From positions 3,122,001-3,186,000 of the forward strand of contig NZ_CP092099.1 of assembly GCF_022259695.1 (NCBI RefSeq): DNA of 64,000 nt, in the 5' to 3' direction. Below, piece by piece: positions 1-9,490 of the stretch (within the stretch, counting starts at the first letter, position 1; each line of letters begins with the position of its first letter). A model generated the notes under the pieces. That model searched no databases and was not told where the DNA came from. It saw only the letters and a program-made list of their open reading frames with translations. This stretch comes from Flaviramulus sp. BrNp1-15 (GTDB lineage Bacteria > Bacteroidota > Bacteroidia > Flavobacteriales > Flavobacteriaceae). A program made the translations under genes and the position numbers.

Positions 1-126
1 ATAAACAAAAATGGAAACACTATTTTAATGGCCACACATGATTATGCGTTATTGCTTAAATATCCAAGCAAAACTCTAAAATGTGATGAGAATGAGGTTT
101 ATGAGGTTGTGCAGAGGAAAAACTAA
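1..126 (+). CDS. ftsE: FtsE-like ABC transporter ATPase, C-terminal end (partial)
   Basis: The first 126 bases are an open frame that enters from outside the window and stops at TAA. The 41 residues contain a MATHDY stretch, which fits the H-loop (switch histidine) of an ABC ATPase, followed by a short tail. In Bacteroidota this C-terminus resembles the cell-division ATPase FtsE, which pairs with FtsX at the inner membrane to regulate peptidoglycan hydrolases. Walker A, Walker B and the signature motif lie outside the window, so assignment to FtsE rather than another small ABC ATPase is inference. The following glycosyltransferase starts 8 bases after the stop and may be cotranscribed. Confidence 0.6.
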   Translation: MNKNGNTILMATHDYALLLKYPSKTLKCDENEVYEVVQRKN

Positions 127-134
127 AACGTATC

Positions 135-1013
135 ATGAATGGTTTAAGCATCTGTATACCTGTTTTTAATTTTAATTGTATTGAATCTGTAAAAGAACTA
201 AGCAAACAATTAGAAACCCATAACATTAATGCTGAGATTTTAGTTATTGACGATGCTTCAAGTGTGATGCTGACCGAATTAGCTAAATTTATAACCCCAA
301 TATATCGCTATGAAAAGTTAGCAAAAAATATAGGTAGAGCAAAAATTAGAAATCGCTTAGCTGAAAAAGCCAAATTTGATAATATTCTATTTATTGATGG
401 TGATTCTAGCATACCAAAAAAATTTATTAAAAACTATTGTTTAGCTATTGAAAACTATCCAAATCAAATTATTTGTGGTGGCACAATTCATCACCCACCA
501 AATAACCAAAAAACTAGACTGAGGTATAATTATGGAGTAAGGTTTGAGTATAAAAAAGTATTCATTCGAAATCAAGCATCTTACCATAATTTTAGACCTA
601 ATAATTTTATCATCAAAAAAAACTTATTAAAGCAAATACCATTTAATGAAAAAATTAATAAATACGGACATGAAGACACCTTTTTTGCTTATGAGTTAAA
701 AAAAAATAATATAAAGATTATTCATATTGATAATCCTGTAATTCATCTTGATTCAGATACTAATGATGAATATATAACTAAAACAAAACATAGCATTGAA
801 AACTTAATTTTATTAAAAACTCAATATCCTGGTTTTATTAGTTTTAGCAACTTACTTTCGTTTGTCAGTAAATTTAAGTTTTTACAATTTAAAATTGTTA
901 AAAAAACATCTTCATACTTATCAAAGCTATTTGAAATAATAACTAAGAAAACAAGTAACTCATATGTTTTTCAATTATTTAAATTCTTTTATTTAATATC
1001 AATAAGTGAATAA
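135..1013 (+). CDS. Family 2 glycosyltransferase (GT2)
   Basis: A 292-residue GT-A fold glycosyltransferase. The N-terminus begins with the SICIPVFN strand typical of GT2 enzymes. A VIDDAS segment around residues 37-42 should bind the nucleotide, and the FIDGD stretch at 86-90 supplies a DxD-type metal-binding motif. It would transfer a sugar from a nucleotide-sugar donor to a growing glycan on the cytoplasmic face of the inner membrane. Donor and acceptor cannot be read from the sequence. Its last 8 bases overlap the next glycosyltransferase gene, which suggests translational coupling, and the surrounding flippase and transferase genes suggest surface polysaccharide or lipopolysaccharide synthesis. 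Confidence 0.85.
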   Translation: MNGLSICIPVFNFNCIESVKELSKQLETHNINAEILVIDDASSVMLTELAKFITPIYRYEKLAKNIGRAKIRNRLAEKAKFDNILFIDGDSSIPKKFIKNYCLAIENYPNQIICGGTIHHPPNNQKTRLRYNYGVRFEYKKVFIRNQASYHNFRPNNFIIKKNLLKQIPFNEKINKYGHEDTFFAYELKKNNIKIIHIDNPVIHLDSDTNDEYITKTKHSIENLILLKTQYPGFISFSNLLSFVSKFKFLQFKIVKKTSSYLSKLFEIITKKTSNSYVFQLFKFFYLISISE

Positions 1014-1950
1014 ATTAGGCAACTTAAATAGAGTATCTTTTTTTTCAATAGTTATACCACTTTATAACAAAGAAAAATATGTTGAAGCCACAATAAAAAG
1101 TGTTCTAAATCAAACTTTCAAAGATTTTGAACTTTTAATTATTAATGATGGATCTACAGATAATAGTTTAAAGCTTATTAAAAAATTTAAAGATGATAGA
1201 ATAAATATTTTTAGTCAAAAAAACTCAGGTTTATCAGCAACAAGAAATATTGGAATTAAAAAAGCTCGTGCAAATTATATTGCTTTTATTGATGCTGATG
1301 ACTTATGGTTTGAAGATTATTTAGAAACCATGCATAATTTGATTCAATTAAACAAAAATTATAGTGTATTTGCTTCAAACTACAAATTACTAAAACCAAA
1401 AAAAAGTATTTCATTATCAAACAATAAACCATTCAAGACTTTTAAAAAGAAAATAATATCAAATTATTTTGATTTAACTAATTATAAAATAACACAAAGC
1501 TCAATTGTTATTAATAAGAATGTATTTGAGAAAGTTGGCTGTTTTGATGAAACTATTAATTATGCTGAAGATGAGGATTTCTATATTAGATGTTTTGCTA
1601 ATTATGATTTAATTTTCTACAAAGATCCAAAAATTTATTATAGAGTAGGATTTGAAACACAAATGTCATCACCTAATCCAAATTTTAAAAGGGTAATTCC
1701 AGATTTTTCTAGTTATTTAAATGAGAACAACTTATTAATTTTGAAGCCTTATCTTGATACAATACATTACAAGCTAGTTGTATTATTCAAAATGGAGAAG
1801 AACCAGCGTTTGGTTAGATTTTATAAAAAAAAGATAGACATTAAAAACCTAAATTTTATCCAAAAAATAAAGTACTATTTACCTGTTAATGCATTTTATT
1901 ACAGTAAACTATTTTATATCAGGTTTTCAAAAATATTTTCCAATTTTTGA
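1006..1950 (+). CDS. Family 2 glycosyltransferase (GT2), GTG start
   Basis: A 314-residue GT2 enzyme with the family hallmarks SIVIPLYNKEKY near residues 14-25, NDGSTDNS at 47-54 and the metal-binding DADD at 96-99. A CFDE...EDEDF stretch further on matches the acceptor/base region of GT2 proteins. The start is GTG and lies inside the end of the preceding GT2 gene (8-base overlap). The first ATG in frame would come after the catalytic N-terminus, so GTG is favoured. The 3' end overlaps the convergent GT4 gene by 37 bases. The sugar specificity is unknown. Confidence 0.85.
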   Translation: MNKLGNLNRVSFFSIVIPLYNKEKYVEATIKSVLNQTFKDFELLIINDGSTDNSLKLIKKFKDDRINIFSQKNSGLSATRNIGIKKARANYIAFIDADDLWFEDYLETMHNLIQLNKNYSVFASNYKLLKPKKSISLSNNKPFKTFKKKIISNYFDLTNYKITQSSIVINKNVFEKVGCFDETINYAEDEDFYIRCFANYDLIFYKDPKIYYRVGFETQMSSPNPNFKRVIPDFSSYLNENNLLILKPYLDTIHYKLVVLFKMEKNQRLVRFYKKKIDIKNLNFIQKIKYYLPVNAFYYSKLFYIRFSKIFSNF

Positions 1951-2984
1951 AAAAATTTTTCTTCAGAAAATTTATTTAAGCCTTTATTTGAGTTTTCCTT
2001 TACGGTTTGATAAAAAAACTTATCTAGCATCAATTTGTTTATAGCCTTTGTTAATGCTTCTGGATTTTGATTTTCAACCAATAAACCGTTTATTTTGTTC
2101 TTTATTATTTCACTAGGCCCACTTTTACAATTAAATGCAATTACTGGAGTATTCAATGCTAAGGACTCAAGTAATACCATTGGAAAACCTTCAACTTTAC
2201 TTGTCAACACCAACGCTTTAGCATTTTGAATTAAGGAATACGGGTTATTTTTAAAAGGTGAAATTTTGATTAAATGTTTTAAATTAAAATCAGATATCTT
2301 TTTTTCTAAAAACACTTTCTCATCTCCATCTCCCAATATTATTAGCTGAATATTTTCTTTTGGTAATTTTGATTCGCTATAACTTTTTATTAATATTTCA
2401 AATTGCTTAATCTTAGTTAATCTTCCAACTCCAATTATGTAATTCAAACTATTTCTTTTTGATTGGAAAGCCAATAAATCTTCAGTTATATAATTATAAA
2501 TAACTTCACTTTCAATACGTAAATCTTTTTTTAATTTTTCTTGTACTTCTTTACAAACTGAAATAAATACTTTTTGTTTTACATGAGGTATGATAGCAAG
2601 TTTTGGTGAATTTAAAAACGAAAAAGAATAAGATAAATCGTAATTGTGTATATAATATAAAACCAATTCTTTTTGAAAAATTAAACGAGAAAACAAGAAT
2701 TCTTTTAGGTATTTTGAACGGACTCTGTGATCTATAACTAAATCAAAATTTTGTATTTTAAAGAAGTTTTTAAATTTAAAAAAAGCTTTAAATATGTTGT
2801 TTTTTTCTTTTATTAAACCAAAATTATAAAGTTCACCTTTATATTGATAACCTAAACTATTCTGCATAGTAACAATATAGACTTCATAACCTTTTTTATT
2901 TAAAAGTAAAGATGTATTAGCAGCTAATTTTTCTGCACCACCAGAGCTTAAACTGTCTACTAATAAACATATTTTTTTACTCAT
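1914..2984 (-). CDS. Family 4 glycosyltransferase (GT4, GT-B fold)
   Basis: A 356-residue GT-B glycosyltransferase. The N-terminal half has the LSSGGAEK glycine-rich acceptor-side motif at residues 12-19. The C-terminal half has the conserved EGFPMVLLE segment at 265-273, whose two glutamates (E-x7-E) bind the nucleotide-sugar donor in GT4 enzymes. It is the last gene of a four-gene minus-strand operon, overlapping the upstream phosphoethanolamine transferase gene by 8 bases. Expected role: adding a hexose or similar sugar to a lipid-linked surface glycan in the cytoplasm. The substrate is unknown. Confidence 0.85.
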   Translation of the reverse strand: MSKKICLLVDSLSSGGAEKLAANTSLLLNKKGYEVYIVTMQNSLGYQYKGELYNFGLIKEKNNIFKAFFKFKNFFKIQNFDLVIDHRVRSKYLKEFLFSRLIFQKELVLYYIHNYDLSYSFSFLNSPKLAIIPHVKQKVFISVCKEVQEKLKKDLRIESEVIYNYITEDLLAFQSKRNSLNYIIGVGRLTKIKQFEILIKSYSESKLPKENIQLIILGDGDEKVFLEKKISDFNLKHLIKISPFKNNPYSLIQNAKALVLTSKVEGFPMVLLESLALNTPVIAFNCKSGPSEIIKNKINGLLVENQNPEALTKAINKLMLDKFFYQTVKENSNKGLNKFSEEKFFQKLENIFENLI

Positions 2985-4527
2985 TCTTTTCTATAAAATA
3001 GTTATCAAAATCTAACGTATTATCAATTACCTTTCTTTTTCGTGATAAAAATGATTTACTAAAAATACTATTATTAATATTCATGTTTTTATGCATCACA
3101 CCAAAAAGATGCCCAATACAATCATAAGTATGATCAGCCATAAATTTTCTGTTTTGGTTATATTGAAAATCTTTTGGGAAATTAAAATTTTTAGACGTCC
3201 AGAGTAAAAATGGAATTTCAAACATAGTCTCAGTTAAAATTTCTTCAGAGCGTCCAAAAAAGTCTGTGCCATTATGATATAAATTTTCACCATGGTCTGA
3301 CATATATAAAAGCGCACTTCTATTACTATTTTTATTCAGGTCTTTAATTAAATTATATATTATAAAATCATTGTATAATATTGCATTATCATATTGATTA
3401 ATAATAGTTTGTTCTTTAGAAGTTTTGCCATCTTCTTTATTAAAAACATTAAAAGATTCTGGATACCTTTTTTCATAATTAAAATGAGTGCCTATTAACC
3501 TAATAAAAATAATTTTTTTACCTGGTTCTTTTAATATTTCATTATAGTCTGGGAATATAACTTCGTCTAAACTTAGTGTATTCTTTTCAATTATATGATT
3601 ATAAAATTTAAACATTGTTGATGCTGAAGCAATTTTACTTATAGCATTATCATGATAACTAATTGGTCTTTGATTAGATAACCAATAAGTTTTAAACCCA
3701 GCTACATTAAAAACTTCTACGATATTAGTTACTTCATTATTTTTTGAATTAACATCTAAAGACGTTAACATTTTAGGTACTGATTTTAAAGTGAAAACAT
3801 CTGATGAAATAACATCATTATAAACAAACAAGCTATCTTTTATTGAGTTTAAAAGCGGTGTGTTTTGTCTATGATAACCATAAAGCTGCATGTGACCTCT
3901 TGCTGTTGACTCTCCTAAAACTACAACAAGAACTTCATTATCTGATTGAATTATAATATCGGATTTACTAATTTTAGAATTTAACTTAACACTATTCTGT
4001 AAATTAATATAACCATATGTACCTCTAACAACATTATGATATGCATTACTTTCTATTAAACCAGTAAACTTTAAAAAAACTGTAATAATTATAAACCCTA
4101 GAAACGAATAGTATTTATTTAATATCCCAAATTTGTTCTTTTTGATAAAAAAGAATAATAGACAACTAAGAACTATAAACAATATTATAGAATTACTTAT
4201 ATATGATGAAGCAAATTCATTTAACTCCTGCTTGTTAGATTCTAACAATAAATACATATAAGAAGAAGAAAAATTGGATGAAACAGCTATGTAAGAAGTT
4301 GTTTCTAGAATTACATACAATATGTACACAAAATATAAACTATTAGCAAAGAATCTATTATTAATAAGGTTACTAAAAGACAAGAATAATATTCCTAAAT
4401 AAAATAAAATATCTTCCTTTATGTCTTCAATATTAAATAAATCCCATTCTATGAAAATTATTAAAAACAAATATTTTAATAATAAAGGAGTACTTATTAT
4501 AAAAACTGACTTAAAATGTTTAAGCAT
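2977..4527 (-). CDS. EptA/OpgE-like phosphoethanolamine transferase (sulfatase fold)
   Basis: A 516-residue membrane-anchored member of the alkaline phosphatase/sulfatase superfamily. About five hydrophobic helices occupy residues 5-155. The catalytic periplasmic domain begins near residue 190 with GESTARGHMQLYGYHRQNTP. In the EptA family this holds the metal-binding Glu (E206) and the nucleophilic Thr (T208). A MSDHGENLYHNG stretch further on supplies Asp/His metal ligands. Such enzymes move phosphoethanolamine from phosphatidylethanolamine to lipid A, LPS core or glycans on the periplasmic side. Context (flippases, glycosyltransferases) fits modification of a surface glycan. It overlaps both neighbouring operon genes by 8 bases. 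The exact acceptor is not known. Confidence 0.85.
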   Translation of the reverse strand: MLKHFKSVFIISTPLLLKYLFLIIFIEWDLFNIEDIKEDILFYLGILFLSFSNLINNRFFANSLYFVYILYVILETTSYIAVSSNFSSSYMYLLLESNKQELNEFASSYISNSIILFIVLSCLLFFFIKKNKFGILNKYYSFLGFIIITVFLKFTGLIESNAYHNVVRGTYGYINLQNSVKLNSKISKSDIIIQSDNEVLVVVLGESTARGHMQLYGYHRQNTPLLNSIKDSLFVYNDVISSDVFTLKSVPKMLTSLDVNSKNNEVTNIVEVFNVAGFKTYWLSNQRPISYHDNAISKIASASTMFKFYNHIIEKNTLSLDEVIFPDYNEILKEPGKKIIFIRLIGTHFNYEKRYPESFNVFNKEDGKTSKEQTIINQYDNAILYNDFIIYNLIKDLNKNSNRSALLYMSDHGENLYHNGTDFFGRSEEILTETMFEIPFLLWTSKNFNFPKDFQYNQNRKFMADHTYDCIGHLFGVMHKNMNINNSIFSKSFLSRKRKVIDNTLDFDNYFIEKNE

Positions 4528-5809
4528 CTTCTTTTAAATAATTTGCATTGTTATATATAAGAAATATTATCACAAAAATTAGATACAATGAAGTACTAAT
4601 TATATATGCATAAAACACACCTTTTAAAAAATAATAATTAATTAAATAAGTGCTTAAAAAATAAAATGATAAATAAAGTATCGTATCGGTTATAAAATAA
4701 ATAGTCACCATTTTTTTTGCATGAAATTGATACGCCAAAGAAAATGCTAATATCTTAATAAAATCCCCTATGAGCTGTAAGTAAAAATACTGTTCTATTG
4801 ATTGAAATTCATTAGTTAAAAACAATTTAATAACTAAAGTTCTACAAAAAAGCAGTAATATAAAAACTGTTAATAAAAAAGGAATCAAGTAACTAAAATA
4901 TGTTTTCATTATTGTTACATACCCACTAATTGTTTTATTAACTGCTAATTGAGGCAACAAATACAACGTTACCAATGATGAAAAAAATATCATATAAAAA
5001 GTTGATATTTTATTCATGGCTTCCCACAGACCTGCAGTAACAAGGTCTAAATCCAAGATAATTTTATTTCTAATAAACAAATAGGTCAAACTAATTAATA
5101 TTGATGAATAGGTAGCCATTACAATGTAGGTAGAAATTGACTTTAAAATATTAACAGAAATATTTTTAATATTAACAAAAAAAACAACTAATAAACTTCT
5201 TATATCCTTAATAAATAAACTACATAAAAAACTTAAGGCAGGAATCATTATACTAGCCAACAATGCTCCTTTTAAGTTTAAATAATAAATAAACAGAAAA
5301 GAAAGTAGTGCATTTAATATATTTGTAAGCGTTAATAGAACTGAATATGTTTTAAATTTTTGTAACCCATTAAATATATAAACAACCAAAAAGTTTAAGG
5401 AAATTAAAGGCAAAATAAAGGCAAAGCATTTGAAAACAAATGCGAATTTTAGATCTTTTAAAACATAAATACTTAAGCTATTAGCAAATAAAAACAATAA
5501 TAAGCCAGTAATTAAAGAAATTATAACACTTAGTGTTATTGCAGAAGAAACAATTATATTAAAATGCTTAGTGTTATTCTTATTTTCTGCAGTGTATTTA
5601 ATAATACCACTTTCAAATCCACTCGCTGTAATTCCAATAACGCCTTGCAATACATTTTTTAAATTACCAACTATAGCATAACCAGACGGTCCTAAATAAA
5701 TTGCACTAATCTTAGAAACAACAAATGAGGATATTAATTTTCCAAAAACAACTATACTATTGTATGAAAAGACTTTTATTAAAGTATTACCAAATAGTTT
5801 TTTAAACAC
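4520..5809 (-). CDS. Wzx-type O-antigen/polysaccharide flippase
   Basis: A 429-residue polytopic membrane protein with about 12 hydrophobic segments and almost no soluble domain, as in the MOP (MVF/PST) flippase superfamily. It would flip undecaprenyl-linked glycan across the inner membrane. It shares recognisable stretches with the protein encoded just upstream (LWEAMNKIS against FWEAMTRIS; LIGDFIKILAFSLAYQFHAKKM against the matching LLGDFVKILSIIIAYQF region), so the two are paralogues. It overlaps the downstream transferase gene by 8 bases and starts 6 bases after the upstream flippase gene, so all four genes form one operon. Confidence 0.85.
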   Translation of the reverse strand: MFKKLFGNTLIKVFSYNSIVVFGKLISSFVVSKISAIYLGPSGYAIVGNLKNVLQGVIGITASGFESGIIKYTAENKNNTKHFNIIVSSAITLSVIISLITGLLLFLFANSLSIYVLKDLKFAFVFKCFAFILPLISLNFLVVYIFNGLQKFKTYSVLLTLTNILNALLSFLFIYYLNLKGALLASIMIPALSFLCSLFIKDIRSLLVVFFVNIKNISVNILKSISTYIVMATYSSILISLTYLFIRNKIILDLDLVTAGLWEAMNKISTFYMIFFSSLVTLYLLPQLAVNKTISGYVTIMKTYFSYLIPFLLTVFILLLFCRTLVIKLFLTNEFQSIEQYFYLQLIGDFIKILAFSLAYQFHAKKMVTIYFITDTILYLSFYFLSTYLINYYFLKGVFYAYIISTSLYLIFVIIFLIYNNANYLKEDA

Positions 5810-5815
5810 TTCTTT

Positions 5816-7117
5816 TTATTTTTTCTCTTCCTCCAATCCAAAAAGAGAGCTTCCAAATATGAGTAAAATTATACCATAATACATGATATAACTTACAAAA
5901 TGTGCAACTACCGCTCCTTTAACACCCTCAAATAAATTTATAAAATAAACACTGGTGATATATAAAATTACTATTAAAAAAGCTTCGGTTAAAATATAGT
6001 GCCAAAACATTTTTTTTGCTAAAAACTGATACGCTATTATTATTGATAGTATTTTAACAAAATCTCCTAATAACTGCCATAAAAATAAATCTTCAACGGG
6101 TTGAAACTCCTCAGAAAATATAGCTAACACAACATATTTCTTTAATAAATATATTATTAATAAGCCAACCGTTAAAACTGGTATAACGGTTTTATAAAAG
6201 CTAAACACTTCTTTTTTAAACTCTTTTGTATCATTTATTTCGGCAAAACGAGGCAAAAGATATAAAGCAATTAAGGAGCTAACTAACATCAAATAATATT
6301 TAGATATTCTGGTCATTGCCTCCCAAAAACCAGCATCTTTATAACCAACATTATCAATAATATAAGACCTAATAGCTAAAGTTACAAGAGGTAATAAAAC
6401 TGCTGTGAAAAGTGCCATTACAGAATAAGTTCCTATTTTTTTAAAAAAACTAAAACTTACATTTTTTGCTCTTATAAATTTAACCAAACTACGTCTGTTT
6501 ATTATACCTACTAAAGTGATTAGAAATATTAGAGATTCTGCAATAACAACAGATATTAAAGCACCTTTTAGTTTTTCTTGATAGATTAAAAGCAATACTA
6601 CAGATACACTTAATATTTGGCCTATAATATTTATGATGATAAGTATTTTATACTTTGAAAAACCATTCATTATAGAAAATGAAAACATATTTAAAGCATA
6701 AAAAGGAAGTACTATTGCGAATATTTTTATAACATAGCCATAATTATTGTAGGTGGGAAATATAATATTGTTAATCCATTCTGCTTGAAAGTAGCAAAAA
6801 AATGAGACTATAACCGTAGAAAGAAAACCAGCATAATAAACCGTTGATAGTGTTTTACTTAACTCAATAGTATTATCCTTAAATTCTGCTACATATTTTA
6901 CAACGCCTTTGTAAAAACCCATTGTAGCAATGGTTTGAAAAGAGCTTACAAAATTTCTTAAATTACCTATTAATGCTAAACCTTCTGCACCAATAAATAC
7001 TGCTATAGCCTTAGATGTTAATATTCCGGCAATTATTCTGGTTAATACTGAGGCTGTTTGTAAAGAGGTTATTTTAACTAAAACCTTACTATTTATGTAG
7101 TCTATTAATTTTTTCAA
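5816..7117 (-). CDS. Wzx-type O-antigen/polysaccharide flippase (paralogue)
   Basis: A 433-residue membrane protein with about 12 predicted helices and a first-helix region rich in small residues (SVLTRIIAGILTSKAIAVF). The family is that of O-antigen translocases such as WzxE. It is paralogous to the adjacent gene and is the first gene of the minus-strand operon flippase-flippase-EptA-like-GT4. Two flippases in tandem are unusual because one normally serves one repeat unit. The second may serve a different lipid-linked substrate or a common antigen. Specificity cannot be read from the sequence. Confidence 0.85.
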   Translation of the reverse strand: MKKLIDYINSKVLVKITSLQTASVLTRIIAGILTSKAIAVFIGAEGLALIGNLRNFVSSFQTIATMGFYKGVVKYVAEFKDNTIELSKTLSTVYYAGFLSTVIVSFFCYFQAEWINNIIFPTYNNYGYVIKIFAIVLPFYALNMFSFSIMNGFSKYKILIIINIIGQILSVSVVLLLIYQEKLKGALISVVIAESLIFLITLVGIINRRSLVKFIRAKNVSFSFFKKIGTYSVMALFTAVLLPLVTLAIRSYIIDNVGYKDAGFWEAMTRISKYYLMLVSSLIALYLLPRFAEINDTKEFKKEVFSFYKTVIPVLTVGLLIIYLLKKYVVLAIFSEEFQPVEDLFLWQLLGDFVKILSIIIAYQFLAKKMFWHYILTEAFLIVILYITSVYFINLFEGVKGAVVAHFVSYIMYYGIILLIFGSSLFGLEEEKK

Positions 7118-7222
7118 TTAATATTAATTTTCTTTGCTTAACTAAATTCTTTAAAATTAAGTACTTGTATTTATAAACGTTCAAAAGAACATCTTATTCT
7201 CTTATACATTAATATAAAGAAT

Positions 7223-7230
7223 CAAATATA
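7223..7230 (-). promoter_or_regulatory. Candidate -7 element for the flippase operon
   Basis: Read on the minus strand, TATATTTG matches the Bacteroidota -7 consensus TAnnTTTG. It lies about 105 bases before the start of the first flippase gene in an otherwise empty 160-base gap. No clear TTTG is seen 19-21 bases further upstream, so the call rests on one element only. Confidence 0.35.
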
Positions 7231-7277
7231 CAAAATCATTTAACGTCTCTTAATTATCTTTTAGTAGCTACAGAAGT

Positions 7278-7529
7278 TTAATTCTTCTTTTTGAGTAAAT
7301 AATATAAATTAACAGAAAAAATAGCTGCATTAGCAATAATTATGGGTAATCCTATTCTAAATGAAGGCATTAAAAAACCATATATTATAAATAAAATGCA
7401 ACCTGACATATTTACAAAACGTAATTTTCTAACGTCTTTCATAGTAAAAGACAAAAGCACCATTAAAGATGCTAAATAACCTACATACTCTGTTCCAGTA
7501 ATTCCTAATACTTCCATAATTAATGTCAT
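7278..7529 (-). CDS. Small YgjV/SemiSWEET-like membrane protein
   Basis: An 83-residue protein with three hydrophobic helices and the pattern GYLASLMVLLSFTMKDVRKLRFVNMSGCILFIIYG. This resembles the repeat seen in YgjV-family inner-membrane proteins and SemiSWEET half-transporters. The family's function is unsettled. Two starts are possible: the first ATG lies directly after the T-tract of the typA terminator, and a second ATG four codons later (MEVLGITG) leaves more room for a ribosome-binding site. No separate promoter is obvious, so expression may depend on read-through from typA. Confidence 0.6.
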   Translation of the reverse strand: MTLIMEVLGITGTEYVGYLASLMVLLSFTMKDVRKLRFVNMSGCILFIIYGFLMPSFRIGLPIIIANAAIFSVNLYYLLKKKN

Positions 7530-7562
7530 AAAAAAAGAGAAATTCTAATAGAATTTCTCTTT
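7530..7562 (-). terminator. Rho-independent terminator after typA
   Basis: A perfect 10-bp stem, AGAGAAATTC/GAATTTCTCT, with a 5-base loop lies 26 bases after the typA stop on the minus strand. It is followed by a run of seven T (minus strand). The T-run ends against the first possible ATG of the YgjV-like gene. Confidence 0.85.
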
Positions 7563-7587
7563 ATAAGAATTCATCTAATTTAATGAA

Positions 7588-9387
7588 TTATATTGATTTG
7601 TTTCGTTTTCTTTCTACTTCGGTTAAATATATTTTACGTAAACGTAAATGATTTGGTGTAACCTCTACATACTCATCTTTTTGAATATATTCCAAAGCTT
7701 CTTCTAATGAAAATTTAATTGCTGGAACGATTTTAGCTTTATCATCTGCACCAGAACTACGAACATTACTTAACTTTTTAGTTTTTGTAACATTAACCGT
7801 CATATCGTCCCCACGAGAATTTTCGCCAATAACTTGTCCTTCGTAAATATCTTCACCCGGATCTACAAAAAACTTACCTCTATCTTGTAATTTATCTATC
7901 GAATAAGGAATAGCTTGTCCTTTTTCCATAGACACTAAACTTCCATTCTGTCTTTCTGGAATACCACCTTTTAATGGTTGATATTCTTTAAAACGATGAG
8001 CCATTATAGCTTCTCCAGCTGTTGCCGTCAGCAATTGATTTCTTAAACCTATAATACCTCTTGATGGAATTATAAACTCACATACCATACGCTCTCCTTT
8101 AGCTTCCATACTTAACATCTCACCTTTTCGCATAGTAACCATCTCTATGGCTTTACCAGAAACAGTTTCAGGTAAATCAATCGTCATTTCCTCAACAGGC
8201 TCACATTTTACTCCATCAATCTCTTTAATAATAACTTGTGGCTGACCAATTTGAAGCTCATAACCTTCACGACGCATCGTTTCAATTAAAACAGATAAAT
8301 GCAGTACGCCACGACCAAAAACCATAAATTTATCTGCACTATCTGTCTCTTCAACTTTAAGTGCTAAGTTTTTTTCTAATTCTTTAGTCAGTCTATCTTT
8401 AATATGACGTGATGTTACATATTTACCGTCCTTACCAAAGAAAGGTGAATCGTTAATTGTAAACAACATACTCATGGTAGGCTCATCAATAGCGATGGTT
8501 TTTAAACCTTCTGGATTTTCCCAATCGGCTACTGTATCACCAATTTCAAATCCTTCAAGACCAACTATTGCACATATATCTCCAGCTTGCACTTCTTCTA
8601 CCTTTTTACGTCCTAAACCTTCAAAAACATGAAGTTCTTTTATTTTAGACTTTACAATGCTACCATCACGCTTCACTAAAGAAATGTTTTGACCAACTTT
8701 TAATTCACCTCTTGTTAATCGCCCAATAGCAATTCTACCAGTAAACGATGAAAAATCTAGCGAAGTTATAAGCATTTGTGTTGTTCCTTCTTCAATTTTT
8801 GGAGACGGGATATGCTCAATAACCATATCTAAAAGAGGTTCAATGTTTTTAGTTTCATTTTGCCAATCATCACTCATCCAATTGTTTTTAGCAGAACCAT
8901 AAACTGTTGGGAAATCTAATTGCCACTCTTCTGCACCCAATTCAAACATTAGGTCAAAAACCTTTTCGTGAACTTCGTCTGGTGTACAATTTTCTTTATC
9001 AACCTTATTAATTACCACACAAGGTTTTAAACCTAAATCAATAGCTTTTTGTAATACAAAACGTGTTTGTGGCATTGGGCCTTCAAAAGCATCAACTAAT
9101 AGTAAAACACCATCTGCCATATTAAGTACACGTTCTACTTCTCCTCCAAAATCGGCGTGACCAGGTGTATCAATAATATTAATTTTAGTGTCTTTATAGA
9201 TTACCGAAACGTTTTTTGAAGTAATTGTTATACCTCTTTCACGTTCTAAATCGTTATTATCAAGTATTAAATCACCTGTATTTTCGTTTTCACGAAATAA
9301 CTGACAGTGATACATAATCTTATCAACCAAAGTAGTTTTACCATGGTCAACGTGTGCAATAATTGCAATGTTTTTAATATTAGCCAT
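7588..9387 (-). CDS. typA: Ribosome-associated GTPase TypA/BipA
   Basis: A 599-residue translational GTPase, close to the usual ~605 residues. The G1 motif AHVDHGKT is at residues 11-18, the switch I region has RERGITI, G3 is [15 protein letters not shown] and G4 is NKVD. Domain order is GTPase, beta-barrel domain II, domains III and V, then the BipA-specific C-terminal domain. TypA binds the 70S ribosome and supports 50S assembly and growth under stress such as cold. It reads away from kdsA, with divergent promoters between them. Nothing in the sequence is unusual. Confidence 0.97.
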   Translation of the reverse strand: MANIKNIAIIAHVDHGKTTLVDKIMYHCQLFRENENTGDLILDNNDLERERGITITSKNVSVIYKDTKINIIDTPGHADFGGEVERVLNMADGVLLLVDAFEGPMPQTRFVLQKAIDLGLKPCVVINKVDKENCTPDEVHEKVFDLMFELGAEEWQLDFPTVYGSAKNNWMSDDWQNETKNIEPLLDMVIEHIPSPKIEEGTTQMLITSLDFSSFTGRIAIGRLTRGELKVGQNISLVKRDGSIVKSKIKELHVFEGLGRKKVEEVQAGDICAIVGLEGFEIGDTVADWENPEGLKTIAIDEPTMSMLFTINDSPFFGKDGKYVTSRHIKDRLTKELEKNLALKVEETDSADKFMVFGRGVLHLSVLIETMRREGYELQIGQPQVIIKEIDGVKCEPVEEMTIDLPETVSGKAIEMVTMRKGEMLSMEAKGERMVCEFIIPSRGIIGLRNQLLTATAGEAIMAHRFKEYQPLKGGIPERQNGSLVSMEKGQAIPYSIDKLQDRGKFFVDPGEDIYEGQVIGENSRGDDMTVNVTKTKKLSNVRSSGADDKAKIVPAIKFSLEEALEYIQKDEYVEVTPNHLRLRKIYLTEVERKRNKSI

Positions 9388-9410
9388 AATGATGCCTTAT
9401 TTTAAGCGTG

Positions 9411-9418
9411 CAAAGGTA
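9411..9418 (-). promoter_or_regulatory. Candidate -7 element for typA
   Basis: On the minus strand TACCTTTG matches TAnnTTTG exactly. It ends 24 bases before the typA ATG, which leaves a short leader. No convincing -33 TTTG is present at the usual spacing. Confidence 0.5.
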
Positions 9419-9455
9419 CTTATAAATTATGGATAAATAATACATTAACAAATAG

Positions 9456-9463
9456 TATCTTTG
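9456..9463 (+). promoter_or_regulatory. Candidate -7 element for kdsA
   Basis: TATCTTTG matches the Bacteroidota -7 consensus TAnnTTTG and lies 27 bases before the kdsA ATG. The -33 element is not evident. It is arranged back to back with the typA candidate. Confidence 0.5.
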
Positions 9464-9490
9464 TAGTTAAATTATTGTTGAAAACATATT

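Noticed and set aside
7179-7190. Palindrome GTTCAAAAGAAC in the gap before the flippase operon
   Set aside because: Only one copy is seen, with four-base arms and no regulator nearby. Too little to call an operator.
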